Positions 1 to 7,166 of a DNA stretch of 34,243 nucleotides are shown here, in pieces. The translations under genes were made by a program, and so were the position numbers. The notes beneath the pieces are model-generated. The model searched no databases. It was not told the DNA's origin and worked only from the letters and a program-made list of their open reading frames with translations. The stretch comes from Candidatus Melainabacteria bacterium RIFCSPHIGHO2_02_FULL_34_12 (GTDB lineage Bacteria > Cyanobacteriota > Vampirovibrionia > 2-02-FULL-35-15): NCBI GenBank assembly GCA_001784555.1, contig MFRM01000006.1, forward strand, positions 1 to 34,243. The letters are read 5' to 3'. The stretch's first letter is position 1; every line of letters begins with the position of its first letter.

Positions 1-924
1 GCAGCGTATGGCATGGCTCTTGCTGCATATGAATTTGGTGAAACAAAAAAATTAACCGATGTTGCCAATGAAATAAAACAATCTCGCCCTACGGCAATAA
101 ATTTAAATTGGGCAGTAGATTTAATTTTAAATGATTTAGGTGTCATTGCGAGGAGCGATAGCGACGAAGCAATCTCGAGCGGGATTGCTTCGCCTTTGGC
201 TCGCAATGACAATATAAAAGATATAGTCACAAAACGTGCTATCTGGATTCATGAAGATGATGAAATGCGTTGTTTGAAAATAGGTGAGCATGGTGCAGCA
301 ATCGTAGGGGCTTACCATGGCAAGTCCGTGTTGACGATTTGTAACACGGGCTCCCTTGCTACAGGCGGTATTGGCACTGCATTTGGAGTGATTTTAACTG
401 CATATCAAAGCACCCCTTCATTAAAAATATTTGTTGCTGAAACCAGACCACGCCAGCAGGGAGCAAGACTTACAACTTTTGAGTTTTGTGAAAATGGTAT
501 TGAATGCATACTTGTTCCAGATACAGCATGTGGTTATCTTATGCAAAAAGGTGAAATAGACATAGTGGTAACTGGAGCAGACAGAATTGCAGCTAATGGA
601 GATACTGCGAATAAAATAGGCACATATCAGCTTGCAGTTCTTGCTAAAGAAAATAAAATCCCGTTTTATATAGCAGCACCACTTTCAACTTTTGATTTAA
701 AAATTACTAGCGGATCTGAAATCCCTATAGAAGAAAGGGATGAAAAAGAAATTACCCAAATAAACGGAAAAACAATCTGTGCTTCTGGTGTAAAAGTAAG
801 AAATCCAGCTTTTGATGTAACACCGGCTAAATACATCTCAGGAATTATTACTGAAAAAGGTGTCTTAAATGGTGACTATGTTAACGCTATAGCTAGAGTC
901 TTTAATAAGCCTGTTATTGCTTGA
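1..924 (+). CDS. mtnA: S-methyl-5-thioribose-1-phosphate isomerase, 5'-truncated by the window edge
   Basis: Isomerises methylthioribose-1-phosphate to methylthioribulose-1-phosphate in the cytosolic methionine salvage pathway. The frame is open from base 1 (AAYGMALAAYEFG), and this matches the interior AAAYGMALAA segment of the family, so the ATG at 13 is internal and the true start lies upstream of the window. The family's catalytic cysteine motif is present as ICNTGSLATGGIGTAFGVI and the catalytic aspartate as VVTGADRIAANGD; the NKIGTYQLAVLAKENKIPFY core follows. The odd feature is a 23-residue insert (VIARSDSDEAISSGIASPLA followed by RND) between DLILNDLG and NIKDIV, encoded exactly by a palindromic repeat at 142-210. 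It falls in the variable linker between the N-terminal domain and the catalytic domain, so the enzyme may tolerate it. Two weak hairpins follow the stop. Identification is firm; activity of the interrupted protein is inferred. Confidence 0.93.
   Translation, partial: AAYGMALAAYEFGETKKLTDVANEIKQSRPTAINLNWAVDLILNDLGVIARSDSDEAISSGIASPLARNDNIKDIVTKRAIWIHEDDEMRCLKIGEHGAAIVGAYHGKSVLTICNTGSLATGGIGTAFGVILTAYQSTPSLKIFVAETRPRQQGARLTTFEFCENGIECILVPDTACGYLMQKGEIDIVVTGADRIAANGDTANKIGTYQLAVLAKENKIPFYIAAPLSTFDLKITSGSEIPIEERDEKEITQINGKTICASGVKVRNPAFDVTPAKYISGIITEKGVLNGDYVNAIARVFNKPVIA
142..210. repeat. Palindromic repeat, family A (GTCATTGCGAG...CTCGCAATGAC), inside mtnA
   Basis: A 69-bp element with outer arms GTCATTGCGAG and CTCGCAATGAC and inner arms CGAAGCAATC and GATTGCTTCG. 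It is exactly 23 codons long and starts on a codon boundary, so it adds 23 residues to MtnA with no stop. Related copies lie between genes at 10748-10846, 26543-26777 and 33469-33556. Confidence 0.9.
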
Positions 925-940
925 CATTGTGTGTGGTAAA

Positions 941-978
941 TGTAAGAAATCTTACAATCTTAAAACTAATTGTTTTAA
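941..978 (+). terminator. Two small hairpins downstream of mtnA, weak terminator candidate
   Basis: TGTAAG (941-946) pairs with CTTACA (951-956), and TTAAAAC (960-966) pairs with GTTTTAA (972-978). Both are perfect, but the stems are AU-rich and no clear uridine run follows, so termination is only a possibility. Confidence 0.3.
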
Positions 979-1060
979 CTTGTATCAGTTTCTTTACTTA
1001 ACTTCAACATGCATTAAGAAACATTGAAAAAAGCAAGGTCATAATCTAAACTTCAAGCCA

Positions 1061-1675
1061 ATGATTAGATTACATAAAGATTCAGGGGTTCTCCCAGTTA
1101 CCCCACCATATCATATCTGGCAGAGAAATAGCACACGTATAAAACACCTCTTAAATGTCATTAATGATGAAGGAGACGAGATTATTCAGCTCATGAGAAA
1201 AAATGTCTCCATGGTCAAGGGTTCAAATATTATGTGCGGTCCTTTTAAAATTTCAGAAGTAAGCCCCTATAAATTAATAACAAAATTTGGAATATCTGGC
1301 AGTGATCCTGAAATAGTTTTTTGTTTGTTTAAAGATAACTGGGAAGCTTTTTCTCCAAATGAAATTGCGGCATTCAGTGATGCTCAGTTTTTTTTAGTTG
1401 ACAGAAATGCAAATAAAATAACAAATCCAAAAACATTTGAAATTTGCCGAAATGGCGACAGAAATTATGCCGAGGTTTCTTTGAAAGTTTCAGAGTGTTC
1501 AGAGGTAAATACTGAAGCATGTTCCATGACAGAAAGTTCAAATGATTCTACCGGGGCAAAATCTTCTGTTTTTAATCTGGGTTTAGTTGTAAATGACAAA
1601 ACCATTTCTCACTTCGGACTTGTAAAGGTTATAAGCTGGACTATAAAGAGACTTACCCACGCTGCAGTGGTGTGA
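1061..1675 (+). CDS. Hypothetical protein, 204 aa
   Basis: I do not recognise this protein. It begins MIRLHKDSGVLPVTPPYHIW, has a mixed alpha/beta-looking body with PFKISEVSPYKLITKFGISG and EIVFCLFKDNWEAFSPNEIA, a serine/threonine- and acid-rich stretch around residues 145-168 that is probably flexible, and a final NLGLVVNDKTISHFGLVKVI segment. No signal peptide, membrane helix or known catalytic motif is visible. There is no convincing ribosome binding site before the ATG, and the start is chosen only because it is the first in-frame ATG. It stands alone between mtnA and the minus-strand 6S-like RNA gene. The long open frame and ordinary codon use support a real gene, possibly restricted to this lineage. 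Confidence 0.6.
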   Translation: MIRLHKDSGVLPVTPPYHIWQRNSTRIKHLLNVINDEGDEIIQLMRKNVSMVKGSNIMCGPFKISEVSPYKLITKFGISGSDPEIVFCLFKDNWEAFSPNEIAAFSDAQFFLVDRNANKITNPKTFEICRNGDRNYAEVSLKVSECSEVNTEACSMTESSNDSTGAKSSVFNLGLVVNDKTISHFGLVKVISWTIKRLTHAAVV

Positions 1676-1690
1676 GTATTAATAAATAGC

Positions 1691-1862
1691 GGCCCTTGTT
1701 TTCTTTTGAATTATTTGCCCGGAAAAATCCAGGTGGGTGCTCTCGCCTAATAGAATCCGTTTTCGATCATTTTCATGCATCGATATACTTCACTATCAGA
1801 TATACTGAACTCCCATAGCTTTATGCTTGTAGGACAAAAAATCACTGAAAGAAACAAGGGCC
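1691..1862 (-). ncRNA. ssrS: 6S-RNA-like non-coding RNA
   Basis: On the minus strand the ends of this 172-nt stretch are complementary: the 5' end GGCCCTTGTTTCTTT (1862-1848) pairs with AAAGAAAACAAGGGCC (1706-1691), with one bulged base. Inside, CTGATAG can pair with CTATTAG around a hairpin capped by GAAA. The 3' half contains CACCCACC leading into a small hairpin, CCTGGA/TCCGGG. A rod about 180 nt long, closed by its ends, with a central bubble carrying a small 3'-strand hairpin, is the known layout of 6S RNA, which sequesters housekeeping RNA polymerase. A TATTAT box sits exactly 7-12 bases before the proposed first base. No reading frame fits the region. The stretch 1676-2073 otherwise contains nothing I can name. 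The alternative is a long inverted repeat of mobile origin. Confidence 0.5.
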
Positions 1863-1868
1863 AATTCA

Positions 1869-1874
1869 ATAATA
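1869..1874 (-). promoter_or_regulatory. -10 box of the 6S-like RNA
   Basis: Read on the minus strand this is TATTAT, five of six matches to TATAAT, at -12 to -7 relative to the G at 1862 where the terminal stem begins. No good TTGACA-like box is found at the usual distance. Confidence 0.4.
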
Positions 1875-2073
1875 GCGTAATAACAGGCAAGAATTCCACT
1901 AATAAATTCATTTCTTAAAAACATTAATTTGCTGTTATAGTCAGGTTAATAATAGGTTATAGGCTCTAGATTTAAAGGTTGATTTTAGTTTTAAAGCTGT
2001 AGAAATGTGTGACATCCACTACGTAATTGTGTATTTGATGGGTATAGAATAGCTGTAATAAAGAAATTGACTT

Positions 2074-2307
2074 ATGAATAAAATATTGATTTATTTAATG
2101 CTTATACTAGCTGCAGCTCTACTGCCCCTTCAGAAAGGCTATTGTGAATGTGCTCAGCCAGGCGGAGAGTGCGGCGGGTCCCCTTTTAAAGATTGCTGCG
2201 ACAAAACTACACATGAGTGCAGAAGCATTTACGATGATAAAGAAGTTATTACTAAAGAAAAAAATGAAATAGGTGAATGCAAGGAAAAAGCAGCTAAGAG
2301 CGAATAA
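2074..2307 (+). CDS. Small secreted cysteine-rich peptide, knottin-like cysteine framework
   Basis: A 77-residue precursor. Residues 1 to about 24 form a signal peptide: MNK, then a hydrophobic core ILIYLMLILAAALLPL, then QKGYC. The mature part has six cysteines, C-x6-C-x7-CC-x6-C-x19-C, after the one at the cleavage region. The order C, C, CC, C, C is the framework of inhibitor-cystine-knot (knottin) peptides; whether the disulphides form a knot is inference. The tail is charged (KEKNEIGECKEKAAKSE). The Shine-Dalgarno site is poor. It is convergent with the winged-helix gene, whose stop is 11 bases away. A lipoprotein reading (cysteine at the end of the signal) is less likely because no LxxC lipobox is clear. 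Function is unknown; a larger proline-rich secreted protein with cysteine modules lies at 7255-8007. Confidence 0.7.
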   Translation: MNKILIYLMLILAAALLPLQKGYCECAQPGGECGGSPFKDCCDKTTHECRSIYDDKEVITKEKNEIGECKEKAAKSE

Positions 2308-2318
2308 TATTTCTGAAA

Positions 2319-2675
2319 TCACATATCTTCAATTGATGCGCCTTGGCTGACAAGCCATTGCTGAAATTCCTGAAGATTTTTTACAATTAAATGGCCTGAT
2401 GGTAGATTACTTAAAAATCCTTTTCCTCTTAATCTTTCAAATGTTTTACTAACTAATCTGTTAGGGACTTCTGCTGCATGTGCGATCTTGTAAATATTTA
2501 ATTCAGGGACTACTACACCTTCCGGGGTGACCTTACCTTCAGAATAAACTTTTAAATACAAAGCAAGGGCTACTCTGGCTTCATCTGAGAGATCTGCCTC
2601 AGTTTCCTGAGGTATGTCTTGCTGAACTACTTTTCTTTCGCTAGTCATAATTTTATACATTTCTGATGGTACCAT
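2319..2675 (-). CDS. Winged-helix DNA-binding protein, putative transcriptional regulator
   Basis: A 118-residue protein. The N-terminal 30 residues are polar and probably disordered. Residues 31-110 look like a winged helix: a helix ARVALALYLKVYSEG, a turn, the helix-turn-helix NIYKIAHAAEVPNRLVSKTF, the recognition helix running to ERLRGKGF, then a wing SNLPSGHLIVKNLQEFQQWL. The last part resembles the C-terminal DNA-binding domain of Crp/Fnr regulators, but the cyclic-nucleotide domain is absent. Three in-frame ATGs (residues 1, 6 and 10) compete. The first has AGG touching it and none has a well-spaced ribosome binding site. An 18-bp perfect palindrome lies 26 bases upstream and could be its own operator. 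The regulatory target is unknown. Confidence 0.65.
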   Translation of the reverse strand: MVPSEMYKIMTSERKVVQQDIPQETEADLSDEARVALALYLKVYSEGKVTPEGVVVPELNIYKIAHAAEVPNRLVSKTFERLRGKGFLSNLPSGHLIVKNLQEFQQWLVSQGASIEDM

Positions 2676-2700
2676 CCTATAATTAATTGGTTTAAATAAT

Positions 2701-2718
2701 TTTGATTAATTAATCAAA
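2701..2718. promoter_or_regulatory. 18-bp perfect palindrome, candidate operator of the winged-helix gene
   Basis: TTTGATTAA followed directly by TTAATCAAA, 26 bases upstream of the first ATG of the minus-strand regulator. Size and symmetry suit a dimeric helix-turn-helix protein. It is AT-rich, so chance symmetry is possible. Confidence 0.4.
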
Positions 2719-2802
2719 CCTTTATGTTTCAATTTATAAATGTAAAACTTTCTTAAGATTTATTTGAGTTATCTGTATAGTTTTTAGTCTTTACAAAAAT
2801 CT

Positions 2803-2823
2803 GCTGATACTCAAAGTATCAGC
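2803..2823 (-). terminator. Hairpin with a short T run on the minus strand
   Basis: GCTGATACT (2803-2811) and AGTATCAGC (2815-2823) form a perfect 9-bp stem with a 3-base loop. On the minus strand it is followed by AGATTTTTG, like a weak intrinsic terminator. No minus-strand gene ends here, so its role is unclear. Confidence 0.3.
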
Positions 2824-2879
2824 TATAGAGGTAAATTCTAAACTTATTTCTAGTACATGGTCAAGTAGATTATTCAGCA

Positions 2880-2985
2880 TTCATTCACTTGCGGGTCCTG
2901 CCGCCTGCAGGTACCCTCCATACCTGCGTCACAAGTTCCGTTGGTATGGACGCCTCCCTTCCGGCGTCACCCACAAGTGAATGAA
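2880..2985. repeat. GC-rich palindromic repeat, family B, copy 1
   Basis: A 106-bp element in the 391-bp gap before recO. The outer arms are TTCATTCACTTG and CAAGTGAATGAA, and the conserved core begins GGGTCCTG and ends CACCC. An inner stem is CCATACC/GGTATGG, where the other two copies have CAGAGC/GCTCTG. It is much more GC-rich than its surroundings. The rest of the gap (2719-2879, 2986-3066) holds only the hairpin at 2803 and the recO promoter region. Confidence 0.85.
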
Positions 2986-3040
2986 ACAAAGGTGCAAAAT
3001 TTTGTTGACAGTGCACTAGGTTACATGACCAGCTCTGCCA

Positions 3041-3046
3041 TATAAT
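3041..3046 (+). promoter_or_regulatory. Candidate -10 box for recO
   Basis: A perfect TATAAT, 20 bases before the recO ATG. A TTGACA lies at 3005-3010 but is 30 bases away, too far for a normal pair, so the -35 contact is unresolved. The ribosome binding site AAAGGA (3053-3058) follows closely. Confidence 0.35.
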
Positions 3047-3066
3047 TATTTCAAAGGAAAATTAAG

Positions 3067-3807
3067 ATGCCTACCTACAATGATTACGGAATAGTTTTAA
3101 CTAGTTATAGCTTTTCAGAAGCTGACAAGATATTAAATATATACACGAGAAATAATGGACTGGTAAGAGCAATTGGAAAAGGCATTAAGAAACCCACAAG
3201 CAGATTTGGAGGTAAAACTGGTCAGCTCTCCTGTTGTTATTTTCACTTTGCAAAGGGTAAGAATCTTGATATTTTAAGCGACTGTGAACAGATAAACGCA
3301 TTTCCTAAACTTAGAGGTGATTTAATACGCCTTACTTATGGAATGCTTTTTGTTGAAATAGTAAGCAGCTTTGCTTATGAGATGGAAAGTGAAAGTACAC
3401 ATATTTATGAGCTTCTCTATTCAGCCCTAGATAAATTACAAATAACAGAAATTCCTGACTTGTTTTCTATAAGATTTATCATGGAATTTCTCTCCATTCA
3501 CGGATTTAGGCCTCAGCTTGAGACTTGTGTATCATGCAGTAAAAATATTTCTTATGAGGGAAGCAGAGACTATTTCCCTTTTTCAAGTATTCTCGGTGGG
3601 CTTCTTTGTAATAAATGTTCTCATTCAATTGATCATAAAAAAATAAATATAAATGTGCTTCAGCTTTTGGGAATTAATGATGAATTAAATAATATTCACC
3701 CTATAAAACAAGAAGATATACGTCTGGCACTTGAGCTTGTAAGAGAGCATACTGATATGAGGGGTAAAAATAAAATTAAAACTTTTGACTTAGTATTTTC
3801 TTTATAG
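3067..3807 (+). CDS. recO: DNA repair protein RecO
   Basis: RecO works with RecF and RecR to load RecA onto SSB-coated single-stranded DNA in gap repair and to anneal strands. The 246-residue length is typical. The N-terminal OB fold is seen as YGIVLTSYSFSEADKILNIY and NNGLVRAIGKGIKKPTSRFG. The helical domain includes LTYGMLFVEIVSSFAYE. The four-cysteine zinc site is present as CVSCSKNI and, after SSILGGLLC, CNKC. The ATG at 3067 has a good AAAGGA site 8 bases upstream. It is monocistronic, with a family B repeat upstream. Its TAG stop lies inside a 34-bp perfect palindrome that separates it from the convergent permease gene. Confidence 0.93.
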   Translation: MPTYNDYGIVLTSYSFSEADKILNIYTRNNGLVRAIGKGIKKPTSRFGGKTGQLSCCYFHFAKGKNLDILSDCEQINAFPKLRGDLIRLTYGMLFVEIVSSFAYEMESESTHIYELLYSALDKLQITEIPDLFSIRFIMEFLSIHGFRPQLETCVSCSKNISYEGSRDYFPFSSILGGLLCNKCSHSIDHKKININVLQLLGINDELNNIHPIKQEDIRLALELVREHTDMRGKNKIKTFDLVFSL

Positions 3808-3837
3808 TAGAGACGTTGCATGCAACGTCTCTACTAT
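3804..3837. repeat. 34-bp perfect palindrome (GTAGAGACG family, C), between recO and the permease gene
   Basis: Each half contains AGTAGAGACGTTGCA and its mirror TGCAACGTCTCTACT, with no mismatch. It overlaps the recO stop codon and ends one base before the complement of the permease stop, so it may end transcription from both sides. Diverged relatives lie at 4266, 16671 and 31890. Confidence 0.85.
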
Positions 3838-4734
3838 TTATCTTAATTCATAAGGTGTTAATGGTAATACAGCAATATTAATTATAAGACCCAGAAAACC
3901 GCATACTAAAAAGGATATAAGAAGATAAACAACTGTATTTTTTAAGCCAAGCCACTTTTTATAAATAAAAAATGACGTAAGATTTATTCCAGGTGATGCA
4001 GTCATAAATGAAATTACACTGCCAATACTAGCTCCTTTTTCAAGAAGTGCCTTGCTGATTGGAATATCTGCCCCTGCACAAAAATAAAAAGGAAAACCGC
4101 ATAGAGAAAGAAGAAATGGGCTTAACATTTTTTTTATACCAGCAAATTTAACTATATCTTCAGGACTTAAACATAAGGAAATAACTGAACCTATAATGAT
4201 TGCAGCTATAACCCATGGACCAAAAGAAAATAATAGTCCTTTAAATTCATGAAATATTTTTGCTTGTAGGGGCGTTGTGCGCAACGTCTCTACAGAACCA
4301 TGCTTATCAATTTTGAAAGATACTGAAGTTTCAGGTTTAAAAAATAAAACAAAAATATAAGAGACTAAAATCCCGAATAATACTGATATTGTAAATCTTA
4401 AAACCGTAATTTTTAAACCAAGAACAAGAGTGAGCAGGATTGAAGTAATGCTGCTTGCATTTCCGGCAGTAAGAAATGAAATTACTAAAAGCCAGGATGT
4501 GCCTTTTTTTTGAAGTTTACTTGCAAGAGGAATCATTCCGCAGGTACAAAGAGGGATTAAAGCTCCTATTATGCTTGAAAGAATAATAAAAATAATGCTT
4601 TTGGAAGAAAGAATCTTTTCAAAAAAGCTGTCTGGGATTACCTCTGCAAGAATAGCTGAAATCAATAATGCAAAGAGAAAAGCAGGGATAATGCTCACAG
4701 AATAATTAAACAATTGTTCTATAAAAGCCGGCAT
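3838..4734 (-). CDS. Permease of the YraQ/ArsP (DUF318) family
   Basis: A 298-residue inner-membrane protein with about eight hydrophobic segments. The family signature PLCTCGMIPLASKLQKKGTS (residues 61-80) contains the CxCG pair equivalent to the CSCG/CTCG motif of ArsP and YraQ permeases, and a second half-repeat FPFYFCAGADIPISKALLEK matches the internal duplication of the family. ArsP members export trivalent organoarsenicals; other members have unknown substrates, so the substrate here is not assigned. A cytoplasmic-looking loop (about residues 147-157) is lengthened by a palindromic repeat at 4266-4293 read in frame. It is divergent from fusA, with a 194-bp gap, and convergent with recO. 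There is no redox-active or arsR gene beside it. Confidence 0.82.
   Translation of the reverse strand: MPAFIEQLFNYSVSIIPAFLFALLISAILAEVIPDSFFEKILSSKSIIFIILSSIIGALIPLCTCGMIPLASKLQKKGTSWLLVISFLTAGNASSITSILLTLVLGLKITVLRFTISVLFGILVSYIFVLFFKPETSVSFKIDKHGSVETLRTTPLQAKIFHEFKGLLFSFGPWVIAAIIIGSVISLCLSPEDIVKFAGIKKMLSPFLLSLCGFPFYFCAGADIPISKALLEKGASIGSVISFMTASPGINLTSFFIYKKWLGLKNTVVYLLISFLVCGFLGLIINIAVLPLTPYELR
4266..4293. repeat. Family C palindrome inside the permease gene
   Basis: GTAGGGGCGTTG, a 4-base loop TGCG, then CAACGTCTCTAC. The two mismatches are G-T, which would pair in RNA. It is read in frame and encodes about ten residues (VETLRTTPLQ) in a hydrophilic loop between membrane segments. Confidence 0.8.
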
Positions 4735-4848
4735 ATGTCTTATCTAGTCTCTACCAGATTCTAACAATAGATTAGCCTATGAAACAGGTTTATAAACACC
4801 AATTATGATTATTCAGGTAAGATTTATATTAAAAGAATTTAAAGATAC

Positions 4849-4877
4849 TTGGAAACAAAGACTATTTATCTTATTCT
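4849..4877 (+). promoter_or_regulatory. Candidate fusA promoter
   Basis: TTGGAA (4849-4854) and TATTCT (4872-4877) are separated by 17 bases, each four of six matches to the sigma-70 consensus. It is about 50 bases upstream of the fusA start codon. Confidence 0.35.
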
Positions 4878-4928
4878 ATATAAGTTATCAAATTTAATTC
4901 TTGCGTATAAAAAGGGAGATTATAAAAA

Positions 4929-7007
4929 ATGCCACGTCAGATACCGCTTTCAGAATTTAGAAATATGGGAATTGCTGCACATATTGATGCAGGAAAAACC
5001 ACCACTACAGAAAGAGTTCTATTTTATTCAGGACTTGTACATAAGATGGGAGAAGTCCATGATGGAACTACAGTGACTGATTTTATGGAACAGGAAAAAG
5101 AACGTGGCATAACCATTACTGCTGCTGCTATTTCTACCAAATGGAAAGATAAATATATAAACTTAATTGATACACCTGGACACGTTGATTTTACTGTTGA
5201 AGTTGAACGTTCCATGCGGGTTCTGGACGGTGTTGTCATTGTTTTATGTGGTGTTGGCGGAGTGCAGCCGCAGACTAAGACAGTTTGGAGACAGGCGGAC
5301 AGATATAAAGTGCCTAGAATTATTTTTGTAAATAAACTTGACAGGGTTGGTGCTGATTTTTATAAAGTACTTGGTCAAATAAAAGATGACTTAAGAGTAA
5401 ACGGCCACCCGATCCAGTTACCCATTGGAAATGAAGATAATTTAAGAGGTCTGGTTGATCTTATAGAAATGAAAGCGCACGTATTTGCTGAGGATGATCC
5501 TAAAGGTCAAAACATTCAGATTATTGATATTCCTGCTGATATGCTTGAACAAGCAAAAGAATACAGGGAAAAACTTGTGGAAGCTATTGTAGAAACAAAC
5601 GATGATCTTATGCATAAGTATCTAGAAGGTCATGAAATTCCTGTTGCTGATCTTAAAAAAGCACTTCATGATGCTACATGCCACCTAAAAATTGTGCCTG
5701 TAACATGTGGTTCTGCCTTTAAAAATAAAGGTGTTCAGCTTTTACTTGATTCAGTGGTAGATTATCTGCCTGCACCAGATGAAGTTGAGTCCATTAAGGG
5801 CTGGCTGAAAAATGGCGAGGCTACTGAAAGAAGAGCTGATGACAATGAACCTTTTAGTGCCCTTGCATTTAAGATAATGACTGATCCTTTTGTGGGACGC
5901 TTAACATTTTTACGTGTTTACAGCGGACATTTAAAATCAGGAAGCTATGTTTATAATGCTTCAAAGGACAAAAAAGAAAGAATCAGCCGTCTGGTTAAAC
6001 TTCAGGCAGATGAAAGAATTGAAGTAGATGAAGTTTATGCAGGAGATATTTGTGCTGCTGTTGGTTTAAAGGATACAGGAACGGGAGATACCTTATGTGA
6101 TGAGGATAATCCAATTATTCTTGAATCTATGTACTTCCCTGAGCCTGTTATTTCTGTAGCCATTGAACCTAAGACTAAGGTAGATCAGGAAAAAATTGGA
6201 CTTTCACTTCAAAAACTTGCTGAAGAAGATCCTACCTTTAAAATAAGGGTAGATCATGAAACAGGTCAAACTATTATTTCAGGAATGGGTGAGCTTCACC
6301 TGGAGATTCTTGTAGACAGGTTACTTAGAGAATTTAAAGTAGAGGCAAATGTAGGTAAACCACAGGTTGCTTATCGTGAAACCTGTAAGTCTAAAGTTAC
6401 TCAGGAAGGAAAATACATCAGACAATCAGGAGGTCGTGGTCAGTACGGACATTGTGTTATTGATATTGAACCGCTTCCTGCTGCAACTGGTTTTGAATTT
6501 GTAAATAAAATTGTTGGTGGTGTTATTCCAAAAGAATACATTACTCCAATTGAAAAGGGGATTAAAGAAGCAATGGTTGGCGGTATTCTTGCAGGGTATC
6601 CGGTTATTGACTTAAAAGTCACACTACATGATGGAAGTTTCCACGATGTAGACTCTTCCGATATGGCTTTCCAGATAGCAGGTTCAATGGCTATTAAAGA
6701 AGGCTTTATGAAAGCAAGACCAGTACTTCTTGAACCCATTATGGGAATTGAAGTTGAAGTGCCTGAAGCTTACATGGGAGATGTAATTGGAGATATTTCA
6801 AGCCGTCGCGGTCGTATAGAAGGTATGGTTACTGAACTTGGGATTTCAAAAGTAAAAGGTAAAGTACCTCTTTCAGCAATGTTTGGTTATGCAACAGACA
6901 TTAGAAACAGAACCAAAGGTCAGGGAACTTTTACCATGGAATTTGCATGTTATGAAGAAATCCCTGCTGCTGTTGCAGAACCGATTATTTCGGGTAGGAA
7001 GAAATAA
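4929..7007 (+). CDS. fusA: Elongation factor G
   Basis: GTPase that drives translocation of tRNA and mRNA on the ribosome and takes part in ribosome recycling. At 692 residues it is full length. GTP-binding motifs are AHIDAGKT (17-24), DTPGH (81-85) and NKLD (135-138); the effector segment around [16 protein letters not shown] is intact. Domains II-V follow, with the conserved [10 protein letters not shown] and SGGRGQYGH segments and the C-terminal [15 protein letters not shown] ribosome binding site precedes ATG 4929. Unlike the usual str operon, no rpsL, rpsG or tuf is adjacent, so this may be a stand-alone or additional copy. The last ten codons (EPIISGRKK and stop) occur again at 7167-7196. 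Confidence 0.96.
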   Translation: MPRQIPLSEFRNMGIAAHIDAGKTTTTERVLFYSGLVHKMGEVHDGTTVTDFMEQEKERGITITAAAISTKWKDKYINLIDTPGHVDFTVEVERSMRVLDGVVIVLCGVGGVQPQTKTVWRQADRYKVPRIIFVNKLDRVGADFYKVLGQIKDDLRVNGHPIQLPIGNEDNLRGLVDLIEMKAHVFAEDDPKGQNIQIIDIPADMLEQAKEYREKLVEAIVETNDDLMHKYLEGHEIPVADLKKALHDATCHLKIVPVTCGSAFKNKGVQLLLDSVVDYLPAPDEVESIKGWLKNGEATERRADDNEPFSALAFKIMTDPFVGRLTFLRVYSGHLKSGSYVYNASKDKKERISRLVKLQADERIEVDEVYAGDICAAVGLKDTGTGDTLCDEDNPIILESMYFPEPVISVAIEPKTKVDQEKIGLSLQKLAEEDPTFKIRVDHETGQTIISGMGELHLEILVDRLLREFKVEANVGKPQVAYRETCKSKVTQEGKYIRQSGGRGQYGHCVIDIEPLPAATGFEFVNKIVGGVIPKEYITPIEKGIKEAMVGGILAGYPVIDLKVTLHDGSFHDVDSSDMAFQIAGSMAIKEGFMKARPVLLEPIMGIEVEVPEAYMGDVIGDISSRRGRIEGMVTELGISKVKGKVPLSAMFGYATDIRNRTKGQGTFTMEFACYEEIPAAVAEPIISGRKK

Positions 7008-7073
7008 TACAGAAAACATTTGAATACAATGTTAAACAAGGCTTCAAATAAATAATAAGGGTTAATAAAGTGA

Positions 7074-7152
7074 GGCTTGTTCCAATTTATTTGGACAAGC
7101 CGAGCGGTCTATTGAAAGCCGATGCGAGGAGCTATGTCACCGCAGCATCGGC
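7074..7152. other. Two hairpins between fusA and its duplicated tail
   Basis: GGCTTGT-T-CCAA (7074-7085) pairs with TTGGACAAGCC (7091-7101) with one bulge, and GCCGATGC (7118-7125) pairs with GCATCGGC (7145-7152). The stretch is GC-richer than its flanks. The first hairpin could act as a fusA terminator, but no T run follows. Confidence 0.5.
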
Positions 7153-7166
7153 GGCTAGAAATAACT

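Noticed and set aside
3005-3046. A full sigma-70 promoter TTGACA...TATAAT for recO
   Set aside because: The spacing is 30 bases, far from 17, so only the -10 box was kept.
4849-5076. 75-codon frame overlapping the fusA start
   Set aside because: Wrong frame of fusA; its latter half mirrors the EF-G codons and no homology is visible.
7074-7152. tRNA or other known RNA between fusA and its duplicated tail
   Set aside because: No acceptor stem, T-loop GTTCRA or anticodon arm can be arranged; only two simple hairpins are found.
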